Positions 53,398 through 62,307 of a stretch of DNA of 64,000 bases are shown piece by piece. This DNA is from Lewinellaceae bacterium (GTDB lineage Bacteria > Bacteroidota > Bacteroidia > Chitinophagales > Saprospiraceae). The DNA lies in contig JACJYG010000008.1 in the NCBI GenBank assembly GCA_020636215.1, positions 103,501 through 167,500 on the forward strand. The letters run 5' to 3'. The notes below the pieces were generated by a model. That model was not told where the DNA came from, made no database searches, and was given only the letters and a program-made list of their open reading frames with translations. The position numbers and the translations under genes were made by a program. Each line of letters begins with the position of its first letter. Positions within the stretch are counted from its first letter, which is position 1.

Positions 53398-54939
53398 ATG
53401 ACCATGCTAAAGCAGAGCCTAAGCCAGAAGATGCTTCAGAAGCTGTCGCCACAGCAGATACAGCTTATGAAGCTGCTGCAGGTTCCGACAGCCAATCTGG
53501 AACAACGGATCAAGGAAGAACTGGAGGCCAACCCAGCGCTGGAAGAAGGCTCGGATTTGGAAGATTTTGCCAGCCAGGAAACAGCTGATGATGAAAACTT
53601 CGCTGATGACACTTATGCTGATAACGAATCGGATGATTATCGGGAAGAAAAATTCGAACTAGACGATTACCTGAATGAGTACATGGATGATGATCCCACT
53701 TCGTATAAACTCCGGGCGGATAATTACGCGCCGGACGAAGAGGAGAAAAGCATCCCCATCCCCGTAGAGAGCTCATTCCATGAATACCTGGAACAGCAGG
53801 TTGGCATGCTGGAACTAGATGATGAACGCCAGGAGGCTATTGCCCGTCAGGTCATTGGCAGCATCGATGACGACGGCTACCTGCGCCGGGAGCCGTCGGC
53901 CATCCTCGACGATCTGATGTTCGCTCAGAATATCTTCACTTCCGAAGAGGAGATCCTTTCCATCCTCAAAAAAATTCAGCGCTTCGACCCGCCCGGCGTT
54001 GGCGCCCGCGACCTGCAGGAATGTTTACTCATCCAGCTCGAATCGAAAGCTGAACTGGACGATGAGGAGGATTTTCTCGATTTTCAGGAGCGCGAAAACC
54101 TGGACCTGGCCATTGCGATCATCAAACATAGCTTTGAGGAATTTACCAAGAAACATTACGATAAGTTGGTGCGCAAATTGGATATCTCCGAAGACGACCT
54201 CAAAGACGCCATCGACGAAATCATCCGGCTCAATCCCAAGCCAGCCAGTGGTTATTCTGGCAGTGGCAACCGCTCCACCCAATACGTCGTCCCCGATTTT
54301 ATCGTTTTTAACCGCGACGGAGAGTTAGAACTCTCGCTCAATTCCCGGAATGCTCCCGATCTTAGGGTCAACGAGCAATACCGGGACATGCTGCGGGCCT
54401 ACAAACGCAACACCCAGGGCCGGCGCGCCGATAAAAAAGAACGCGAAGCCGTCTTGTTTATCAAACAGAAGATCGACTCCGCCAAATGGTTCATCGACGC
54501 CATACGACAACGGCAGGAGACCATGTACAAAACCATGTACGCCATCCTGCAATATCAGTATGAGTTTTTCCTTACCGGTGATGCCCGCAAGCTTCGGCCC
54601 ATGATCCTGAAAGACATTGCTGACATCACCGGCCTGGATATCTCTACCGTTTCCCGGGTGGCCAATAGCAAGTTCGTACAAACGGAGTTCGGCACCAAAC
54701 GCCTCAAGGAGTTCTTCTCTGAAGCGATGTCCACTCAGGAAGGGGAGGAGGTATCTACGCTGGAAGTCAAAAAGATCCTTGAAGAGGTTATTTCTCAGGA
54801 AAACAAACGCAAGCCGCTATCCGACCAGAAGTTGCAGGAGATCCTTGACAAGCGGGGCTACAACATTGCCCGCCGTACTGTGGCTAAATACCGCGAACAA
54901 CTCAATATTCCCGTAGCACGCCTGAGGAAAGAACTCTAA
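53398..54939 (+). CDS. rpoN: RNA polymerase sigma-54 factor
   Basis: The alternative sigma factor that recognises -24/-12 promoters and needs an AAA+ activator. The 513 residues contain the N-terminal activator-interaction region (MTMLKQSLSQKM, then LSPQQIQLMKLLQ), an acidic linker (about 45-125), the core-binding region and the DNA-binding part with a helix-turn-helix (ITGLDISTVSRVANSKFVQT). It ends with the RpoN box, in which ARRTVAKYRE is seen. Genes controlled by it are not evident in the window, and no enhancer-binding protein is nearby. Confidence 0.96.
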   Translation: MTMLKQSLSQKMLQKLSPQQIQLMKLLQVPTANLEQRIKEELEANPALEEGSDLEDFASQETADDENFADDTYADNESDDYREEKFELDDYLNEYMDDDPTSYKLRADNYAPDEEEKSIPIPVESSFHEYLEQQVGMLELDDERQEAIARQVIGSIDDDGYLRREPSAILDDLMFAQNIFTSEEEILSILKKIQRFDPPGVGARDLQECLLIQLESKAELDDEEDFLDFQERENLDLAIAIIKHSFEEFTKKHYDKLVRKLDISEDDLKDAIDEIIRLNPKPASGYSGSGNRSTQYVVPDFIVFNRDGELELSLNSRNAPDLRVNEQYRDMLRAYKRNTQGRRADKKEREAVLFIKQKIDSAKWFIDAIRQRQETMYKTMYAILQYQYEFFLTGDARKLRPMILKDIADITGLDISTVSRVANSKFVQTEFGTKRLKEFFSEAMSTQEGEEVSTLEVKKILEEVISQENKRKPLSDQKLQEILDKRGYNIARRTVAKYREQLNIPVARLRKEL

Positions 54940-54968
54940 TGCCTCGCCATCCAGTTTGGCGGTCTGTA

Positions 54969-56162
54969 TCAATTCCTGATACGCTGTTCTATCGCCTCCA
55001 AAATCACCCCGCACGCCCATCGGATTTGCGCTTCCGTGATGATTAGCGGCGGTGCGATGCGGAGGGAGCGGTCATTGAACAGGAACCAATCTGTAATAAG
55101 CCCCTGTCTCAGGCAGTACTGAATCACAGCCTGGACGACATCGAAACTTTCCAGTTCCACCGCCAACCAAAGGCCGGCGCTGCGCACTTCGACGATGGCG
55201 GGATGCCGGAGTAATTCCAGGAACAGTTTTTCCTTGCTTTTCACCTGTTGAATAAGATCACTTTCCAGTAAGGTTTCCAGAGTTGCGAGGGCAGCAGCGC
55301 AGCAAACAGGATGGCCGCCAAAGGTAGTGATATGGCCCAATGGCGGGTCAAAAGACAGACAACTCATCACTTCCCGGGAGGCTACGAACGCGCCGATGGG
55401 CATACCGCCGCCCATTCCTTTGGCCAGCAGCAGAATGTCTGGTACAATCCCATATTGCTCGAAAGCAAATAGGCTGCCTGTGCGGCCATAGCCCGCCTGT
55501 ATCTCATCCAGGATGAGGAGCGCGCCCACTTCGCTGCACCGCTGGCGGAGCTTTTTCAGGTAGCCTTCAGCTGGCGGGCGGATGCCCCATTCGCCCTGTA
55601 CCGTTTCCACGACCACCGCTGCTGTTTGTTCCGTGATCTGTTGGAGGCACCATTCGCAATTATACTCAATATGGCGGATGCCGGGTAGGAGGGGATGAAA
55701 GGCTTGGGTAAAATCTTTGGGCCACATCAGACTGGCAGCGCCCTGTGTGCTGCCATGATAGGCCTTTTTGCAGGCCACGATCTCAAATCGGCCGGTATGG
55801 CGTTTAGCCAATTTCATTGCGCCCTCTGTCGCTTCCGTTCCCGAATTGACGAAATAGACACTGTCCAGTGGATCTGGGAGATGCCTGGCCAATAGTTCGG
55901 CCAATCTCACCTGTGGCGCCAGCACGAATTCGCCATACACCAGCGTGTGCAGATATTGATCGAGTTGCGCCTTGGCGGCTTCCACCACCCTGGGGTGGCG
56001 GTGGCCCAGGCCACTGACGCCGATGCCGGCAATAAGGTCGAGGTAAGCCTTGCCATCGGGGTCATAGAGGTACATGCCTTCAGCTCGTTCAATCTGTAAC
56101 ATCAGCGGTGCTACGCTAGTTTGAGCGATATTTTGTAGAAACAATTGCCGGAGGTTGGCCAT
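54969..56162 (-). CDS. Class III pyridoxal-phosphate aminotransferase
   Basis: A 397-residue enzyme of the acetylornithine/ornithine/4-aminobutyrate transaminase group. It carries IAGIGVSGLGHRHPRV near the N-terminus, NSGTEATEGAMKLAKRHTGR (about 106-125), LILDEIQAGYGRTG (about 214-227) and the PLP Lys in LLLAKGMGGGMPIGAF (about 246-261). The amino donor cannot be read from sequence: ornithine, acetylornithine or an omega-amino acid are possible. It is convergent with rpoN and divergent from the GH25 gene. Confidence 0.87.
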   Translation of the reverse strand: MANLRQLFLQNIAQTSVAPLMLQIERAEGMYLYDPDGKAYLDLIAGIGVSGLGHRHPRVVEAAKAQLDQYLHTLVYGEFVLAPQVRLAELLARHLPDPLDSVYFVNSGTEATEGAMKLAKRHTGRFEIVACKKAYHGSTQGAASLMWPKDFTQAFHPLLPGIRHIEYNCEWCLQQITEQTAAVVVETVQGEWGIRPPAEGYLKKLRQRCSEVGALLILDEIQAGYGRTGSLFAFEQYGIVPDILLLAKGMGGGMPIGAFVASREVMSCLSFDPPLGHITTFGGHPVCCAAALATLETLLESDLIQQVKSKEKLFLELLRHPAIVEVRSAGLWLAVELESFDVVQAVIQYCLRQGLITDWFLFNDRSLRIAPPLIITEAQIRWACGVILEAIEQRIRN

Positions 56163-56378
56163 TTGTATTTCAAGCTTTTTTAAGAATAGTTATTCGAACG
56201 TCAATTCAATTTCCAGGAAAATGCATCCTTTGCAACCAATGTTCGTTATAATATAATGTAGGATGTTAGTAATTCATTAAAAGCAGTACAAGTCATTTAC
56301 ATAAAGAAAAATATTGTCGAACTTGTTCTGTTAATGATAGGCATCAAAGTCCTTTGTTTGAAAGGAAAAAAAGGATTC

Positions 56379-57080
56379 ATGCGGTACCTTCCGGGCTTTT
56401 TGCTCCTCATGGCTGTTGTCTTCTCCTGTACTCATCCGACCGTTCGGATGAAGGGGTATGAAGTGCATGGTATCGATGTTTCCCATCATCAATCCCGGAT
56501 CATCTGGGATTCCGTTGCGGCGCAAGAGATCCACTTTGCTTTTGTTAAAGCTTCTGAAGGAGTCAGCCTTAATGACAGCCTTTACTGTTTCAACTGGGAC
56601 GAAATGAAACGGGTGGGTATCCGTCGGGGTGCTTACCATTTCTTCCGTCCATCCTTCCCTGCGGAGGAGCAAGTCGAAAACTTCGCCTTTCAGGTGGAGA
56701 TGGCCTACGGGGACCTTCCCCCCGTACTCGATGTAGAAGTGCTGGATGGCGCCTCCAAAATCCAGCTCATCACCGGGGTCCGAACCTGGTTGTACCTGGC
56801 GGAGATCCAGTATGGTGCAAAGCCCATTCTCTATACGAACCTCAAGTTTTACAACCGCTATCTCGCTGGCCATTTTGACGAATACCCCATTTGGATCGCC
56901 CGCTATAACTCCCGGGAACCCCGGCTGGCCTGCGGCCGCGACTGGCAATTCTGGCAATATGGTAATGAAGGAAAAGTGAATGGCATTGCTGGTGATGTCG
57001 ATTTCAATGTTTTCAATGGCAGCCTGTCCGAATTGGAATCCCTTTGTATGGCGCCCCCTATGATTCTCAGCCAACGTTGA
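56379..57080 (+). CDS. GH25 lysozyme, lipoprotein
   Basis: A 233-residue envelope enzyme that cuts peptidoglycan glycan strands. A lipoprotein signal (MRYLPGFLLLMAVVFSC, Cys17) precedes the GH25 barrel, with GIDVSHHQ at the N-terminus, FVKASEGVSLND, the catalytic acid pair in PPVLDVEVLDG and GDVDFNVFNG at the end. I start at the ATG at 56379. An upstream ATG at 56334 would add a non-signal extension. It is convergent with the M20 peptidase gene, 21 bases apart. The enzyme may remodel the cell wall or attack other bacteria. Confidence 0.9.
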   Translation: MRYLPGFLLLMAVVFSCTHPTVRMKGYEVHGIDVSHHQSRIIWDSVAAQEIHFAFVKASEGVSLNDSLYCFNWDEMKRVGIRRGAYHFFRPSFPAEEQVENFAFQVEMAYGDLPPVLDVEVLDGASKIQLITGVRTWLYLAEIQYGAKPILYTNLKFYNRYLAGHFDEYPIWIARYNSREPRLACGRDWQFWQYGNEGKVNGIAGDVDFNVFNGSLSELESLCMAPPMILSQR

Positions 57081-57101
57081 TTAGCCTTTTCTTCCTTCCA
57101 C

Positions 57102-58574
57102 TCACTTACAACTATTCAGGATCAGTTGCCGGTAGAAGCGGATCATCCGTTTATAATTATCCAGGCTAATGCATTCATTTATGCCATGGTAGCGTGAAAG
57201 GTCATTGTGAGTAAGTTGTACCGGCATGAAGCGATATATGTTGGCTGCAACTTCGGTATAGTGCCGGCTATCGGTGGCGCCGATCATCAAAGCCGGCGCC
57301 ACAATGGCCTCGGGGAAAATCTCCTGCGTGGTACGCTGAATAGCTTCAAAGCCAAAAGTGTTGACGCCAGAAACCGAAGAGGGGTTCATTGCCTCGTCCT
57401 TTTTCCACACTTCCACGCTTACTCGTTGGTCCTGAATGACCTTGCGCACATAGGCCAAAACAGATTCTATATTATCCCCCGGCAAAATTCTAAAATTTAC
57501 CCGGGCAGTAGCAGTAGCCGGCAGTACATTTTCTTTTATCCCTCCTGATATAATGGTTGGAGCGCTGGTTGTTCGGATTATTGCATTGGCGGCGGGGTCG
57601 GAGCTGAGTTGTTGCTTGATTAAGCCACCGGTAAGCCAGCGGTTCGCGAACAGGACTTTAAAGAGTGGCGTCATTTCAGGGCCGACATAGTCGAAAAACA
57701 GGTCTGTTGCTCCGTTAATATGGGCAGGAAAAGGGTTATCCTGGAGGCGGGCCAGCGCCTGGCTCAGGATACCTATGGCGGTCTGAGAGGGAGGCATCGA
57801 CGAATGGCCAGCCTCTTCCAGTTGGACGGATACGGAGAGGGTGACGTATCCTTTTTCGGCTATGCCGATCATTGCCAGTGGCTGATTGAGGCCCGCCAGC
57901 GGTTTTTCCAGAACCATAGTACCTTCATCCAGAACATACTCAAACTGAATGCCTTCTCTTTTAAAATAAGCAGCTATTTGTTGGGCGCCATTCAGCCCAC
58001 CAACCTCATCATCATGGCCGAAAGCCAGATAGATGGTCCGTTGGGGAGCGTAGCCCTCCTTGAGCAGGCGCTCTACCGCTTCAATAATAGCTAACAGGCT
58101 GGACTTGTCGTCAAGGGCGCCGCGTCCCCAAATGAACCCCTCTGCTATTTCTCCTGAAAAAGGAGGAAACGCCCACTCGCTACCGGCACTTTCTTCCACC
58201 GGAACGACATCCTGGTGCGCCATCAAAAGGATAGAAGGTAGCTTGGGATTGAGGCCTGGCCATTTGTACACATAACTAAGCCTGTTAATAACCCGCCGTT
58301 CCAGCAGCGAGTCCACCATCGGAAATTGTTGTTGCAAAAAAGCGCCAAAGCCAAGCAGTGCAGCAGTATCTACAGTGGTAGAAGTAGACAGCGTAGGGAA
58401 TTGTATGGCGCCAGCAAGGCGATCGGCCACTCCATCCTCAACAGGAAGGGCTTCTACCGAGGCAATGTTAACCTGCCTGGAGGTGAAGGCAATTGTTTTG
58501 ATCCCCATAATGCCAATGATGATCACCAGGGCAGTGATCGATAACCTTTTTATGCGGCGAATTAACCTCCTCAT
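57102..58574 (-). CDS. M20-family peptidase with N-terminal membrane anchor
   Basis: A 490-residue metallopeptidase like carboxypeptidase S and PM20D1. One transmembrane segment (about 10-28) anchors it with the catalytic part outside. Metal and catalytic residues are visible: LMAHQDVVPVE (His and Asp), WGRGALDDKSSL, HDDEVGGLNG and GATDSRHYTEVA. The middle motif has Asp-Asp-Glu where the usual pattern is Asp-Glu-Glu, so the general base may be changed. I use the ATG at 58574; the frame is open to 58634. It hydrolyses peptides or N-acyl amino acids, and the substrate is unknown. Confidence 0.88.
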   Translation of the reverse strand: MRRLIRRIKRLSITALVIIIGIMGIKTIAFTSRQVNIASVEALPVEDGVADRLAGAIQFPTLSTSTTVDTAALLGFGAFLQQQFPMVDSLLERRVINRLSYVYKWPGLNPKLPSILLMAHQDVVPVEESAGSEWAFPPFSGEIAEGFIWGRGALDDKSSLLAIIEAVERLLKEGYAPQRTIYLAFGHDDEVGGLNGAQQIAAYFKREGIQFEYVLDEGTMVLEKPLAGLNQPLAMIGIAEKGYVTLSVSVQLEEAGHSSMPPSQTAIGILSQALARLQDNPFPAHINGATDLFFDYVGPEMTPLFKVLFANRWLTGGLIKQQLSSDPAANAIIRTTSAPTIISGGIKENVLPATATARVNFRILPGDNIESVLAYVRKVIQDQRVSVEVWKKDEAMNPSSVSGVNTFGFEAIQRTTQEIFPEAIVAPALMIGATDSRHYTEVAANIYRFMPVQLTHNDLSRYHGINECISLDNYKRMIRFYRQLILNSCK

Positions 58575-58626
58575 AGACAACCGTTTTTGCGAATCTACGG
58601 AGCCTTTGGCAGGCAACAAAATATTA

Positions 58627-58667
58627 AACAACAAAGCCCACCGCAGATAATACCGGGTAGGCTTTGT
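58627..58667 (-). terminator. Intrinsic terminator of the DUF3078 gene
   Basis: Stem ACAAAGCC/GGCTTTGT (58631-58638 with 58660-58667), followed on the - strand by a T-rich tract. It lies 19 bases after the DUF3078 gene stop and 53 bases before the M20 gene start. Confidence 0.65.
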
Positions 58668-58685
58668 TTCTTCCGTTGGATTGTC

Positions 58686-59738
58686 TTAGAAAATCACATT
58701 ATACTTTAGCAGCAATTGCTGGGTAAGATTGACACGGCGGGCAGTAACGGGGTTCCCGTCTGCGTCTACCTTTATTCCATTAGGCGCCTTATTGTCGGAT
58801 ACCTGCATCCGCATATCATCATCATAGAAAACGTTGACCAGAAAAGAAAGCTGGAGGCCTTTTATTATCTCCAGGGCGAACTCGTTGGTCCAGTCTACGT
58901 CGATATTCTGAGGATTTTTCAGATAATTAGAGTACAAAGTAAGGGCAGAGGTATACGCCATGCGGTCGTTGAGGAACTTACTTCCGTAATTAGCCCGAAG
59001 CAGAGAACCAATCTGGGCGTCTACTTTATCTGTATTCTCCGCAAGGTAAAGCCCGTCTGGCCCTTTGTCCCCTTCAACGGGATTCCCGTGCACACCCTGG
59101 CGGGCAATAATCTCATCGAGCACCATGATGAACTTCGAACCAATAGGGGAGTAAAAGAAAGAAAGCTTGTCATTGGGTTTATAGTCAATACCCACTGAAA
59201 AAGTCGTGGTAGCCGGTGAAAAGAACTTGGACAGCGGATTCTGCCCTTCAGCGGAGATGTCCTTTAGGAAAAAACCTTGATAATCAGCTGTCCCCCGATA
59301 GGTTGGGGTCAATTGGGTGAGCAGGGTGAAGTCGACGGCATAGAAGAACTTAGAATTCTCAGAGACCTTATAACCCACTTTTGAGTTGAGGCGCAGTTCA
59401 TCTATGATCTTTTGGAAAGGGATCTTATCGGTAGAACCTTGTGCGATAATCCCGGATCCCAGACGTTGCATGCCAAATTGCAACCCGCCCAGATTATCCC
59501 ACGCCAAACGGCCTTTATTGTATTTAGCAAATATATTGACAGCGCCCCCCAGGCCGAGGCGGTTTTGCCCGGCGCCCTGCCGGGGATTGAGCTGAAAGAG
59601 TTGGGAGAAATCCAACCCAAACCCGGCGCCGGTTTCCCAGGCTGGTTTTGCTTCTTCGGCGGCCTCTTGGGCCTGGATAAGCAGCGAAGAACAGGAAAAA
59701 AGAAATGTGAGCAGGAGGTAAGTTAGGCTTTTTTGCAT
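58686..59738 (-). CDS. DUF3078-family outer-membrane protein
   Basis: A 350-residue secreted beta-barrel-like protein typical of Bacteroidota. The signal peptide (about 1-24, ending LLIQAQ) is followed by ETGAGFGLDFSQLFQLNPRQG and alternating strands to a C-terminal QQLLLKYNVIF. The start ATG at 59738 gives a proper signal. The frame is open 33 codons further up, but that would overlap the MscS gene. Function is unknown. It lies downstream of the ECF sigma, small protein and MscS genes on the same strand (55-base gap) and may share their transcript. Confidence 0.85.
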   Translation of the reverse strand: MQKSLTYLLLTFLFSCSSLLIQAQEAAEEAKPAWETGAGFGLDFSQLFQLNPRQGAGQNRLGLGGAVNIFAKYNKGRLAWDNLGGLQFGMQRLGSGIIAQGSTDKIPFQKIIDELRLNSKVGYKVSENSKFFYAVDFTLLTQLTPTYRGTADYQGFFLKDISAEGQNPLSKFFSPATTTFSVGIDYKPNDKLSFFYSPIGSKFIMVLDEIIARQGVHGNPVEGDKGPDGLYLAENTDKVDAQIGSLLRANYGSKFLNDRMAYTSALTLYSNYLKNPQNIDVDWTNEFALEIIKGLQLSFLVNVFYDDDMRMQVSDNKAPNGIKVDADGNPVTARRVNLTQQLLLKYNVIF

Positions 59739-59793
59739 TTTTACGTTTTTTGAGTGAATATAATACACCCTTAAAAGGGGGATGGAAATAGAT

Positions 59794-60663
59794 CTAATCT
59801 TGATATTCGGAAGGCGCTCGCTCAAAGACTTCCACATTTTCGGAAACTAATTTACTGAGTGGGACCAATACCTCATGCCCATCCACATCCAGCGTGAGGG
59901 CAGATCCATCAATTTCCAATACCCTGCCTTTCAAACCATTGATCCCGATCGAATCCCCAACTTTTATTTTACCCTTATTGTAAAAAGAGGCCAGAAAGTT
60001 GGCCACAATATTGCGGGAGGCTAAGCCGTAACCTATTGCGAAAGCAAGGACGACCCCTGCCAGAAGGATGGAGATATTATCCTGGATGAAATCCGTATCA
60101 ATCCCGGCCTGGGATAAGGCGATCATCACCACATTGAGGAAAAGGAAATAGAAGACTACGTTGGAGATCATATTTGCAGCTGGGATTCCCAACGAATCAC
60201 AGGTGGTTTTGACCACATTTTTTAAAAAATCACTGACCAGCAAGCCGATTACAAACACCCCCATAGCCGATATCAGGACGGGGATGTAATTTAGGATCTG
60301 CCCCATTAGTGAAGAAATAGCGGGCATATTGAGGATATCGGTAGCGGCCACTACAAAGATGAAAACGAGGAAATAATAAACGACCTTGGACAACAGCAGG
60401 CTGGGGACAAGCTTTATGTTGCTTTTGTAAACGATCTCAATCTCGTTGAGCCGTTCAGCCAGTTTATCGGCCCCTATGGTTACCAGTAAACGACGAGTTA
60501 CCCTGGACACGACCTTTGCCACGATAATGCCAATGAGCAGGACTGCTAATGCGCCCAAAAGGTTGGGGATGGCCTGTGCAAAGCTGCCGAGCAGCTCTTG
60601 CAGGAGGCCCCATAGGTTGATCTTTGAATTGGTTCCGGCAGGAATTTGTAAAGGTATGATCAT
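59794..60663 (-). CDS. Small-conductance mechanosensitive-type channel (MscS)
   Basis: A 289-residue inner-membrane protein with five hydrophobic segments (about 27-50, 85-107, 119-145, 165-186, 191-215). The MscS fold is shown by the pore-lining AFAIGYGLASRNIVANFLASFY and the beta domain after it with GDSIGINGLKGRVLEIDGSAL. It lets ions pass when membrane tension rises and probably protects against osmotic downshock. It follows the small hypothetical gene and the ECF sigma gene on the same strand. Confidence 0.9.
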   Translation of the reverse strand: MIIPLQIPAGTNSKINLWGLLQELLGSFAQAIPNLLGALAVLLIGIIVAKVVSRVTRRLLVTIGADKLAERLNEIEIVYKSNIKLVPSLLLSKVVYYFLVFIFVVAATDILNMPAISSLMGQILNYIPVLISAMGVFVIGLLVSDFLKNVVKTTCDSLGIPAANMISNVVFYFLFLNVVMIALSQAGIDTDFIQDNISILLAGVVLAFAIGYGLASRNIVANFLASFYNKGKIKVGDSIGINGLKGRVLEIDGSALTLDVDGHEVLVPLSKLVSENVEVFERAPSEYQD

Positions 60664-60704
60664 GACAGCATCTTTTCATTGGAGGGTTAAACAAAAACAG
60701 ATAG

Positions 60705-61010
60705 TTAGCGCAAGTCATCCAGATCCGGCAGTTCGGGACTGATCTTCCCGGGATGGCTCTCTCCTAAGTCAGGAGGCGGGTTTTTAAAATCCGGGGGGGC
60801 TATTTTTTCATTTTCGTCCAGCCTGCCACCCATACTTGAAACGATCACATTCACCATAGCTGGGAGGTAAACATCAATGAGCTGGCCTACAAACTTGAAT
60901 ATTCCAAAAGTTTGCAGGAGGTTGTTTTGCACCTTCTGCCTTTTCGCTCCCTCATATAGGCTACTTTGTTCCTCCAGCAATTTTTGGAAATTGTTCATAT
61001 CCGGCCTCAT
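60705..61010 (-). CDS. Small hypothetical protein downstream of an ECF sigma gene
   Basis: A 101-residue protein I cannot assign. It has a helical N-terminus (NNFQKLLEEQSSLYEGAKRQ), one hydrophobic segment of about 20 residues (FKFVGQLIDVYLPAMVNVIV, about 39-58) and a Pro/Asp-rich tail. It begins 2 bases after the sigma gene stop, so it is surely on the same transcript. Size and position suggest an anti-sigma or sensing partner, but no anti-sigma motif is visible. A second ATG at 60998 could also be the start. Confidence 0.72.
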   Translation of the reverse strand: MRPDMNNFQKLLEEQSSLYEGAKRQKVQNNLLQTFGIFKFVGQLIDVYLPAMVNVIVSSMGGRLDENEKIAPPDFKNPPPDLGESHPGKISPELPDLDDLR

Positions 61011-61012
61011 CG

Positions 61013-61606
61013 TTAGATTGGTTGTTCCGTGAATTTTTCTTCCCGGACCTGTTGCGCCTTTGCTTTGGCCCGTTTGATCTTCATTTTCACCGCACTCTCT
61101 GTTTTGTCGAGTGTTTCCGCAATATCTCTGATCGACATATCATCCTGGTATTTCATCAGGAGTATTGCCTGGTCGCCGGGCGGTATATTATCCAATACTA
61201 CTTTCAGTTGGACCAGGTTCATTTCCAGCAGCACCTTATCGGAAATTTCCTCATCCGGCACATCTGGTGCTTTTTCCATTTCATCGGAGAAGATATCTTT
61301 CTGTTTCTTTTTACGACGCAGGAAATCGATGCAATAATTGTAAGTAATCGAGTACACCCAGGTTGAAAATTTGGATTTTTCGCCAAAGCGGGACAGGTTG
61401 AGGAAAATCTTGGTGAAGATTTCCTGAGTTGCATCCTGCGCCATCACTTCATCCTTCAGCAGGGAGATGCACTTGCTGAAAATTTTGGCTGAATAGCGGT
61501 CATACAGTAATCCAAAACACCGGGAAGCCTGTGTTTCGAGGTAACTATGAATTACCTCGCTATCCTTCATTGAATTATCGCACGATTTTTGCAAGGGAAT
61601 GCACAT
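61013..61606 (-). CDS. ECF-type RNA polymerase sigma factor
   Basis: A 197-residue extracytoplasmic-function sigma factor. Region 2 has YLETQASRCFGLLYDRYSAK and EIFTKIFLNLSRF with TWVYSITYNYCIDFLRRKKK for -10 contact. A short linker leads to region 4, with IPPGDQAILLMKYQDDMSIR and the helix-turn-helix TLDKTESAVKMKIKRAKAK. The start at 61606 or the ATG at 61570 is plausible. It leads a run with the small hypothetical gene, MscS and perhaps DUF3078, which may be its own regulon. No typical anti-sigma protein is present. Confidence 0.92.
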   Translation of the reverse strand: MCIPLQKSCDNSMKDSEVIHSYLETQASRCFGLLYDRYSAKIFSKCISLLKDEVMAQDATQEIFTKIFLNLSRFGEKSKFSTWVYSITYNYCIDFLRRKKKQKDIFSDEMEKAPDVPDEEISDKVLLEMNLVQLKVVLDNIPPGDQAILLMKYQDDMSIRDIAETLDKTESAVKMKIKRAKAKAQQVREEKFTEQPI

Positions 61607-61994
61607 TTATTTAATAAAACGGAACCATGCGGAAGAACTTTATTTGCCTGGCAAATCAAGTCTTTAGACGCATATTTCACCAAAAGATACACATCTGCTG
61701 CTAAAAATAGTGAAATTTAAGAATTGACTGTCTATCTGATAGGAAGAGAAATGTTATTACAGGAAATGGAAGGAAAAGCAGTTCCGGAAAATACAGGAAG
61801 GCGGGGTGGAGGTGCTATTGTTAAAGTTTAAAGGTAGCAGGGTGTGGTTTTCAGTTTTTGGGAGGCTGTTCATTAGAGGGCGCCAGTGCGAACGTAATGC
61901 CTTGATTTACACGGCACCTTTTAACTTCAAGCCCGTCTGTGCCAGCCGGGCAAGCCAGGAACTTTGAGCCGCCCTTTTGACTGGCCCCTAAACG
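61607..61994. other. Intergenic region between ECF gene and rRNA operon
   Basis: About 390 bases with no credible gene. Most is AT-rich, with no clear repeat. It should hold the promoter of the - strand sigma gene, but no exact -7 consensus is seen. Confidence 0.4.
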
Positions 61995-62026
61995 ACAAAA
62001 GCCCCACTGCGTGAGCAATGAGGCTT
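61995..62026 (-). terminator. Terminator of the rRNA operon
   Basis: On the - strand, AAGCCTCATTGC pairs with GCAGTGGGGCTT (62015-62026 with 61999-62010, two G-T pairs), followed by a T-rich tail. It lies about 17 bases after the end of the 5S gene. Confidence 0.8.
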
Positions 62027-62042
62027 CTGTAACGATATTGAG

Positions 62043-62150
<108 letters not shown>

Positions 62151-62307
62151 AATTCTTTACCCCTCGAGCCCCTCCCAGCCTCCCCGAAGGGGAGGAGTTG
62201 AGGCCCGTCTTTCCTCCCCCTTGGGGAGGGTAGGTGGGGCTGACAAGTTGTAGGGAGAGAAAACTTGGCGCTCGCAAAGAGCGCTGTGAGGTTCGCCTCA
62301 CGGCATT
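62151..62307 (-). repeat. 23S-5S spacer with repeated GC-rich palindromes
   Basis: Two hairpins have identical 7-bp arms: CCTCCCC-GAA-GGGGAGG (62179-62195) and CCTCCCC-CTT-GGGGAGG (62213-62229). An outer pair AGCCCC/GGGGCT brackets them. A third hairpin, GTGAGG-TTCG-CCTCAC (62286-62301), lies next to the 23S end and may be a processing stem. Similar palindromes recur between genes in other Bacteroidota, as I recall. Confidence 0.75.
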
